A stretch of 26,799 nucleotides of DNA from an uncultured Caldilinea sp. (GTDB taxonomy: Bacteria > Chloroflexota > Anaerolineae > Caldilineales > Caldilineaceae), in assembly GCF_937128415.1 (NCBI RefSeq), contig NZ_CAKZMJ010000070.1, forward strand, positions 72,501 through 99,299, written 5' to 3'. Both the position numbers and the translations under genes were made by a program. This document shows, in pieces, positions 15,036 to 26,799 of the stretch (positions are counted from its first letter, which is position 1; the number at the start of each line of letters is the position of its first letter). The notes beneath the pieces were generated by a model that saw nothing but the letters and a program-made list of their open reading frames with translations, did not search any database and was not told where the DNA came from.

Positions 15036-18025
15036 AGTTTATCCGAAGCTCCGGCTCCTTTACGAAGCGCTGTCGCAATCGTCTGTGCAAGCAGGTCGAC
15101 GCCCGGCGGTTTGGGCAGCCATGCTTCCAGGCCATGGCGCCGAAGCTCCTCCAGGTCTTCCCCGCGCAGATGGCCGGAAAGAAAGATGATCGGGATGTCC
15201 ATCTGACGTTGGCGCAACGTCCTGAACAGAGCTATGCCGCTCATCTCCGGCATCACGACGTCGCTCAAGATGAGATCGGGGGGCGACGCCATTGTCTCGA
15301 GAATCGCCAGCGCTTCTTTGCCGTTGGCCGCTGCGATCACGCGGTAGTTCCAACGTTCAAGCACCTCTTGGAGCGTGGTGCGCAGCGCCTGTTCGTCTTC
15401 CACCAGTAAAATGGTCTCTCGATTGCCAGGGATGGCGATCATCGGGATTTCGTCCGCTCCAATGTTCGCCTCCAGCGTTTTGAGCGCCGGCAGAAAAATG
15501 GTGAAAGTCGTTCCTACGCCGACCTTGCTGGCGACAGAGATGTGCCCGCCGTGTTGCCCGACAATCCCGTGCACCTGAGGCAAACCCAAGCCCACGCCCA
15601 CGCCGGCCGGCTTGGTGGTGAAAAAAGGCTCGAAGATGTGCTCCTGGTCTTCGGGCGAGATGCCTACGCCGGTGTCGCTCACCTTCAGGCAGACCCATTC
15701 CCCGGGCGTCATCCCGGGCAGCGGCGCGTCTTTCTCACGCGCAAATTCAAATTTTTCCACGATGAAACGCAGCTTGCCTCCATCGGGCATGGCGTCGCGC
15801 GCGTTGACGGCGAGATTCATGAACGCCTGCTCCAGCTGCGTCGGATCGGCGAAGACATAGCATTCGTTCAGGGCTGTTTCCAGGTCAATCTGAATGTTTT
15901 CCGGCAGGATGCGCTGCAGCAGTTTGACCTGCTCCTTCAGCAACGGCAACAGATCGAGCGGCTGGCGTTCGATCGCGGTGCGTCGGCTGAAGTCCAACAT
16001 TTGCCGGATCATGCGCGCGGCGCGCAGGCCCTGTTTTTCGATCACGCGCAGCCGCTCGCGATCGTGTTCATCCAGCGTCGACGACTGCATCATCATCTGG
16101 GCATAGAGGATGATGACCGACATCAAATTGTTGAAATCGTGGGCAATGCCCGAGGCAAGCTGTCCGATCGCCGCCAGCCGCTGCTGACGCTGAAGCTGCT
16201 GTTGGACGAAAAGCTCGTTGGTCAGGTCGCGGATCACCACCACCCAGCTCGCCGGCTCCGGCGCTCGCTCCACCAGCTGCGCGCGCACCTCGAAAGTGCG
16301 CCGCTCCACGCTGACGAGATGCCCCCAGCGTTCGGTCGGCGAGGTGAGCAATTTGGCGAGCGGCTGGTCGCCCAGAGCGGTCACCTGCTTGCATTCGGCG
16401 TCCGATGTCAACCAGCGGAGGTATTCTTGGGCCAGCGGGTTCGCAGAGCGAATATAGCCGTCGGCGTCGAGCAACAACAGACCCACCGGCACGCCTTCCA
16501 TGATCTGCGCCAACTCATCGGCCTGTTGACGCAGACGCGCGCGGCTTGCCAGGCCCTCGATGGTGACGCCCAGCGCCCGGCTGACCGCGCGCAGCGCCTC
16601 GATCTCTGCATCTGACCAGGTGTGCTCCGCCCTTGCATAGGAGAGACCAAGGAATCCCCACCATTGTCGCTCGACCTCGATGGGCAGCGCCAGCAGCGAG
16701 CGCACGCCGATCGATTGAAGCAGCGCCCGCTCGCCCGGCGGCAGGTTGCGCACATGGTCGCAGATCGCTTCGCCGCCGGAGAGCAGCTTCACCCAGCGCG
16801 CGAAGCCGAGCGTCTCATAGGAGGCGCGTTGCAAGAGTGGATTGTCTCGATGGGCAACTGCACCCGGCGCCGTCCATTCGAATCGGAAGCTGGCCAGCAG
16901 TTTGCCGTTGGGGCCGGCCTCATTTTGAAAGAGGAAGACGCCATCGGCCCCGGAAGCCTTGCCGAGATACTCCAGAACGGCCGGCATTTCGTCTTCCCAG
17001 CGCTCGGCCTGCAAAAATCGACCGGCCGCAAACGAAAGCGATTCCAGCAAGGCGTCGCGACGGCGCAGCGCTTGCTCAGCCTGCTTGCGCGCCGTGATGT
17101 CGACGGCGTACCCCAGAAAGCGATCGGCGCTGAGCCTGACCGCCGCCACCGACCACCAGCCGATCTCCCCGTTCTTGCGCCGATAGGCGAGTTCGCCCTG
17201 CGCATATCCCTCGCGGCGCACCTGCTCGAAATGCCGGAGCGCCTCGTCCAGCGATTGCGGCGCCGACAGATCGCAAAAGGGACGCTGCAGCAGCTCTCCT
17301 CTGGTGTATCCTGTGAGGCGGCAGGCGGCCGGGTTGACCTCTTGACAGCGTCCCTTGCCGTCCAAGACAAAGACCCCGTGCGGGGCGTTGTCTACATAGC
17401 TTCGATACCGAAGTTCACTCTGCTCCAGCGCCTCAACGGCCCGCTCGCGGCGCCGGCGTTGCCTCAGCAGCAGCCCCATGAAGAGGGTGGCGATCGGATA
17501 GATCACCAAGACAGGAAGAGAAATCGTTTGTAAAACGAAGAGGGACAGCGGCCAGGGCAATGTCAACATCGCCGCCACCATGGCCAGATGCACGACGAGC
17601 CCAAACACGTAAAGCTCGCGCCAGGAGATGGCTTGCAGCGCAGGTCTGCGCCACTGGCGCCAGGCGACGCCGATGAACGTTGTCACGACGATCACGATTA
17701 CGCCGGTGAGTGCGCCGTCGCCGCCGAGATATAAACGAAAAAGCGCCGTCATCAAGACGGCGATGGCGCTGGAAAGCAGGCCAAAGAACAGCCCCGTCAA
17801 CGAAAGCAGCACCGAACGCGTGTCGAAGATGACGCCCGGCGTCAATTCCCAGGGCGTCGACATCACCAGGACGCCGATCACGCCGATGCTGATCCCGGAC
17901 GCCGCCTGGCGTCGCCAGAGGGCGTTGCTGCGCGCCGAGCTGACGATGACGTCGTAGATGAGCGCCATCGCCAAGAGCAAGGCTCCGTTATAGAGCAGCG
18001 CCTGCATTCCCGAGAGATTGAACAC
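15032..18025 (-). CDS. Hybrid sensor histidine kinase with 5TMR-LYT sensor (5TM-PAS-GAF-PAS-HisKA-HATPase-REC)
   Basis: From GTG 18025 the protein has 997 residues. The N-terminal 190 residues form a LytS/YhcK-type five-helix membrane sensor with the family pattern GVIFDTRSVLLSLTGLFFG and LYLGGDGALTGV. It continues with PAS (about 205-320), GAF (340-495), PAS (505-610), HisKA with His629 in SGIAHDFNN, HATPase (NLAVNARDAM, DTGVGI, GVGLGLP) and a receiver with Asp922 in LILSDVVMPEMSG. GTG 18025 was chosen because GGGGAAA lies about 7 nt upstream and the first helix begins at once. ATG 18007 is an alternative, while a TTG at 18097 would overlap the previous gene. It lies 40 bp after the glycosidase-like gene and overlaps the next kinase by ATGA. 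Kinase identity is firm, ligand unknown. Confidence 0.88.
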
Positions 18026-18065
18026 AAAAGTTTCCCCGTTGAACTCTCCAACTCGGCGCTCTCGT

Positions 18066-21098
<3,033 letters not shown>

Positions 21099-21295
21099 CA
21101 GGGACAGATCTATTTTCGACGAGAAGGTTCAAAACGGAACAAGAACGCTTGCAGCGTCCTGTGCAAGGCGTATCGACGTTGCGCAGTCACCTTGTCTTCC
21201 AGGATGCTGAAAGGAATTGCCATGAATTCTGAGCCATTTATGGGCGCTGCGCATGGCTACGCCTTTTTGAATCATCCACAACCTCGCAGTCCGCC

Positions 21296-21325
21296 GAGAA
21301 TGTGCGGCTAGGAGCCGCACCTACG
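21296..21325. repeat. Solitary copy of the dispersed palindromic unit A
   Basis: GTGCGGCT (21302-21309) and AGCCGCAC (21313-21320) are perfect inverted arms around AGG. They are preceded by GAGAAT and followed by CTACG. The same unit with nearly the same flanks (AGAAT before, CTACGCCG after) occurs four times in the array at the right end of the window. Confidence 0.7.
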
Positions 21326-21417
21326 ATGATTGCCGTATTATTTTGTTAAAACTTGAGGCTTCCTGGGCGGTCGCATTCCAGGAAAGCGCTTCACACAACT
21401 GCGCAACTCCGCTCAAC

Positions 21418-21445
21418 ATTCAAGTTGCATGATTCAAGTTGCATG
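21418..21445. repeat. Perfect 14-bp tandem duplication
   Basis: ATTCAAGTTGCATG is repeated twice head to tail with no mismatch (21418-21431, 21432-21445), upstream of moxR. It is either a recent slippage event or a pair of binding sites. Confidence 0.6.
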
Positions 21446-21477
21446 GTGGTAAGCAGAGTTACCGCTTTTATTATATG

Positions 21478-21533
21478 TGATCGGTCAAACTGATCGGAAA
21501 CTCTTCAGAACCCGATCTGTTTGCTTGATCGGG
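21478..21533. promoter_or_regulatory. Cluster of GATCGG half-sites upstream of moxR
   Basis: TGATCGG occurs directly repeated at 21478-21484 and 21491-21497 (13-bp period). CCCGATC (21511-21517) and GATCGGG (21527-21533) then form a 7-bp inverted repeat with a 9-nt loop. Four copies of one hexamer within 56 bp suggest an operator region. Confidence 0.35.
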
Positions 21534-21557
21534 CGAAATGGGGTATCGTAAGGTGCT

Positions 21558-21581
21558 GCGCGTTGACGACGGTCGACGCGC
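21558..21581 (+). promoter_or_regulatory. Leader hairpin 28 bp before moxR
   Basis: GCGCGTTGAC (21558-21567) pairs with GTCGACGCGC (21572-21581) with one G-U pair and a GACG tetraloop. Only three T residues follow, so it is a weak terminator at best. It lies close upstream of the moxR ribosome-binding site. Confidence 0.4.
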
Positions 21582-21609
21582 TTTGGTGTGAGACAGGTGA
21601 AAGAACATT

Positions 21610-22563
<954 letters not shown>

Positions 22564-22627
22564 GGTGTGAGCGAGAGGTTTCTGTGCTCTCCTTTGGAAA
22601 AGATCGTCTGGAAGAGATCGTCAGGCG

Positions 22628-23911
<1,284 letters not shown>

Positions 23912-23940
23912 GGGCGCGCCGGTGGAGCGCCGGTCTGCAC

Positions 23941-25077
23941 TTACAGCCTGTCTCCCAGGCAGACGCCGATGTCGCGCGCCGTTTTGATCCAGGGGTGATC
24001 CGGCGGCACAAGTTTCACCTTGCCCACCACCTCCTCCAGGGGCACCGGTTCGGTGCATTCTCCACGCGCCGCCACCATCACGCCGAAGACGCCTTTGTGG
24101 ATCAGCTCCGCACAGGCGGTTCCGAGGCGCGTCGCCAGCAGGCGATCGGCGGCGGAAGGCGTGCCTCCCCGCTGTAGGTGCCCCAGGATGGTCACGCGCG
24201 ACTCCAGCCCGGTCAACTCCTCCAATTTGCGGGAGAGGCGAAAGGTCTTGTCCTGCATCGTCTGCGTCAGTTGCGCAAGTCTTTCCTTCGCCTGCTTCTT
24301 CTTTTTCTTATCGTTCTCCGCTTTGGCCTCGACCAGCTCGGCGTTCGCTTTCGCCAGCGCGTCTGCATCCTGTCGGGAGTGCGCGCCTTCGGAGACGGCG
24401 ACAATGCTGAAGCCGCTGCCGCGACGTTGGCGCTGGCGGATGGCTTCCGCCACGATCTCCACGTCGTAGGGGATTTCAGGGAGCAGGATCACGTCGGCGC
24501 CGCCGGCAATGCCTGCGCCCAGCGCCAGCCAGCCTGCGTTATGCCCCATCAGCTCCACGACGATGATGCGATGATGGCTATGGGCCGTGCTGTGCAGCCG
24601 GTCGATGGCCTCGGTGGCGATGCCCAACGCCGTGTCGAAGCCGAAGGTCACGTCGGTGCCGCTGACGTCATTGTCGATGGTCTTGGGCAGGGTGATGATG
24701 TTCATGCCCTGTTTGGCGAGATGATAGGCGTTCTTTTGCGTGCCGCCCCCGCCGAGACAGACCAGCGCGTCGAGATGGTGACGGCGATAGGTCTCCAGCA
24801 TCACGTTGGTCATGTCCATGGTTTGATCGCCCACCGGCATCTTGTGCGGTTTGTCGCGGCTGGTGCCGAGGATCGTGCCGCCTACGGTGAGAATGCCCGA
24901 CAGCTCGGCGCCGGTGAGTCGCACGGTGCGATCCTGCATGAGACCGCGAAAACCGTCTCGAAATCCGATGATTTGCATGCCGTACGCGCCGATCGCCGCC
25001 TTGCCCACCCCGCGAATGGCCGCGTTCAGCCCGGGACTGTCGCCGCCGGCAGTGAGAATTCCGATAGATTTTGGCAT
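23941..25077 (-). CDS. pfkA: 6-phosphofructokinase with an inserted charged helix
   Basis: The 378-residue protein phosphorylates fructose 6-phosphate in glycolysis. Motifs: GILTAGGDSPGLNA (6-19), TLPKTIDND (129-137; catalytic base Asp135), GRP-like MGHNAGWLA (177-185), SEGAHS (229-234) and LGHLQRGGTPSA (298-309). Two active-site features are unusual: the donor loop reads GGGGT (109-113) where E. coli has GGDG, losing the Asp103 equivalent, and Lys132 sits where ATP-PFKs of the E. coli type have Gly124. Lys there is typical of PPi-dependent and group III enzymes, so the phosphoryl donor is uncertain. Residues about 235-282 are an inserted, highly charged segment with a five-lysine run, predicted as a helical hairpin or coiled coil. 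AAAGGAG lies 8 nt before ATG 25077. It is divergent from the pantothenate kinase gene. Confidence 0.9.
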   Translation of the reverse strand: MPKSIGILTAGGDSPGLNAAIRGVGKAAIGAYGMQIIGFRDGFRGLMQDRTVRLTGAELSGILTVGGTILGTSRDKPHKMPVGDQTMDMTNVMLETYRRHHLDALVCLGGGGTQKNAYHLAKQGMNIITLPKTIDNDVSGTDVTFGFDTALGIATEAIDRLHSTAHSHHRIIVVELMGHNAGWLALGAGIAGGADVILLPEIPYDVEIVAEAIRQRQRRGSGFSIVAVSEGAHSRQDADALAKANAELVEAKAENDKKKKKQAKERLAQLTQTMQDKTFRLSRKLEELTGLESRVTILGHLQRGGTPSAADRLLATRLGTACAELIHKGVFGVMVAARGECTEPVPLEEVVGKVKLVPPDHPWIKTARDIGVCLGDRL

Positions 25078-25145
25078 GGCCTGACTCCTTTCTGGTGATA
25101 TATCGAGAGCGGGGAGCCTTGGAACCGGGAAGTCAACTTGAGGCC

Positions 25146-25174
25146 AGTATATCTGCGCCGTATCCGAAAATCAA
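25146..25174 (-). promoter_or_regulatory. Promoter of pfkA
   Basis: On the minus strand TTGATT (25174-25169) and TATACT (25151-25146) are exactly 17 bp apart, matching consensus at four and five positions. Predicted start is near 25139, giving a leader of about 60 nt with a strong Shine-Dalgarno. Confidence 0.55.
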
Positions 25175-25231
25175 CCACTATTTTTCTGTTTTGCGGGACG
25201 TCCGCTCAGTTCACGTCAACTTTGAGGAGCG

Positions 25232-25240
25232 TGTTACAAT
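25232..25240 (+). promoter_or_regulatory. Extended -10 promoter of the pantothenate kinase gene
   Basis: TGTTACAAT (25232-25240) fits an extended -10 element (TG, one base, then TACAAT), which can work without a good -35. A loose -35 (TTCACG, 25210-25215) lies 19 bp upstream. Predicted leader is about 78 nt. Confidence 0.4.
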
Positions 25241-25324
25241 GGCCTGGTCTCTTTCAAAGACAAACCGTAAGATTTCACTGCCTCGTGGGCGCCAAACCAT
25301 AACACGAAAAGGAAGCGAGCTTCG

Positions 25325-26191
<867 letters not shown>

Positions 26192-26244
26192 CCGCTGGCG
26201 AAATCGTTGTGAGCATCCCTCCAAACCTTATAGCCACCAAGAAT

Positions 26245-26799
26245 GTGGGCTGGGAGCCGCACCTACGCCGCTCTCTTCTCCCCCTCTCCCAGCCTTGGGA
26301 GAGGGGGCGGGGGGTGAGGGGCTTGCTCCACGGCTCTTGGGTCTGTCGAGGACGTGCGGCTGGGAGCCGCACCTACGCCGCGCTCTTCTCCCCCTCTCCC
26401 AGTCTTGGGAGAGGGGGCCGGGGGGTGAGGGGCTTTCCCCACGGCTCTTGGGTCTGTCGAGGACGTGCGGCTGAGAGCCGCACCTACGCCGCTCTCTTCT
26501 CCCCCTCTCCCAGCCTTGGGAGAGGGGGCCGGGGGTGAGGGCCTTGCTCCCCCTCTCCCAGCCTTGGGAGAGGGGGGCGGGGGGTGAGGGGCTTTCCCCA
26601 CGGCTCTTGGGTCTGTCGAGGACGTGCGGCTGGGGGCCGCACCTACGCCGCTCTCTTCTCCCCCTCTCCCAGCCTTGGGAGAGGGGGTCGGGGGGTGAGG
26701 GCCCTTCTCCCCCTCCCCCAGCCTTGGGAGAGGGGGCCGGGGGGTGAGGGCCTTGCTCCCCCTCTCCCAGTCTTGGGAGAGGGGGCCGGGGGGTGAGGG
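26245..26799. repeat. Array of two interspersed palindromic units, running off the window
   Basis: Unit A (GTGCGGCT-GGG-AGCCGCAC type) occurs at 26245-26262, 26354-26372, 26465-26483 and 26624-26642. Unit B (CCCCCTCTCCCA, 3-4 nt, TTGGGAGAGGGGG) occurs seven times, starting near 26280, 26390, 26501, 26549, 26660, 26709 and 26758, each followed by a GGGGTGAGGG tail. A third segment, GGCTCTTGGGTCTGTCGAG, links B to A three times (near 26332, 26442 and 26603). The basic period is about 110 bp (C-A-B), with extra B copies inserted. Copies differ by single bases. Unit B resembles the CCCCTCTCCC/GGGAGAGGGG repeats spread through many bacterial genomes. Open frames here read SQPWERG-like peptides and are not genes. 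The array continues past the window edge. Confidence 0.85.

Larger units (their letters stand above)
21099..21609. other. 511-bp intergenic region between divergent genes
   Basis: No gene of supportable length is present. The region holds a dispersed palindromic unit (21296-21325), a 14-bp tandem duplication (21418-21445), a cluster of GATCGG motifs (21478-21533) and a strong hairpin (21558-21581) before moxR. TATTAT at 21469-21474 is a possible -10 box for moxR, but I see no convincing -35. Confidence 0.5.

Noticed and set aside
21220..21312. Small plus-strand peptide starting MNSEPFMGAAHGYAF
   Set aside because: About 29 codons with no family resemblance, ending inside the dispersed repeat; it may be part of a repeat flank but is not supported as a gene.
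26209..26796. Open frames encoding repeated SQPWERG-like peptides
   Set aside because: They are translations of the palindromic array, open on both strands because of its composition, not genes.
26245..26799. Array considered as CRISPR
   Set aside because: There are no constant repeats separated by unique spacers; the intervening segments are themselves repeated and no cas gene is near.

Overview
The window looks like a piece of a GC-rich chromosome from the phylum Chloroflexota, probably near Caldilineales/Anaerolineae. That placement is inference. It rests on the gene content: a DUF6922-like/AbiEii pair, a type II pantothenate kinase, 5TMR-LYT and Cache hybrid histidine kinases, a glycosidase-like protein with many carboxypeptidase-regulatory-like repeats, and CCCCTCTCCC/GGGAGAGGGG palindromic repeats. 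No rRNA, tRNA, CRISPR array or complete insertion sequence was seen.

Layout. 136-1167 (+) is a membrane-anchored sulfite-oxidase-type molybdoenzyme. It abuts the broken end of an AbiEii toxin gene (1121-1342, -), which still carries its apparently intact partner (1330-1671, -). typA (2051-3937, +) follows, behind a good promoter and a terminator-like leader hairpin, and then trkA (3982-5325, +). A convergent orphan substrate-binding lipoprotein (5376-6779, -) is divergent from a class V aminotransferase (7132-8268, +). A dus gene (8317-9423, -) is divergent from a compact arsenic operon (9594-11630, +). That operon encodes an ArsR-ArsC fusion, an aquaporin and a second ArsC, has no arsenite pump, and is preceded by a 31-bp near-perfect palindrome.

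11634-21098 (-) appears to be one transcription unit. It runs from a cytosolic-looking glycosidase-fold/beta-sandwich protein into two large hybrid histidine kinases whose reading frames overlap by ATGA. No DNA-binding response regulator is encoded in the window. 21610-23911 (+) is a moxR-DUF58 pair behind a 511-bp intergenic region with a dispersed repeat, a tandem duplication and two hairpins. pfkA (23941-25077, -) is divergent from a type II pantothenate kinase (25325-26191, +). The last 550 bp are an array of two interspersed palindromic units; one of these units also occurs at 21296.

How the genes work together. The clearest functional unit is the arsenic module: reduction of arsenate by two LMW-phosphatase-type ArsC domains, exit of arsenite through an aquaporin with a widened selectivity filter, and autoregulation by the fused ArsR domain. 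That domain lacks the classical cysteine sensor motif. The second unit is the glycosidase-like protein plus twin hybrid kinases. The other genes (typA, trkA, dus, pfkA, coaW-type kinase) are housekeeping genes. The least explained parts are the ArsR sensing mechanism, the kinase/glycosidase cluster, the structured leaders of typA, the aminotransferase and moxR, and the repeat family.
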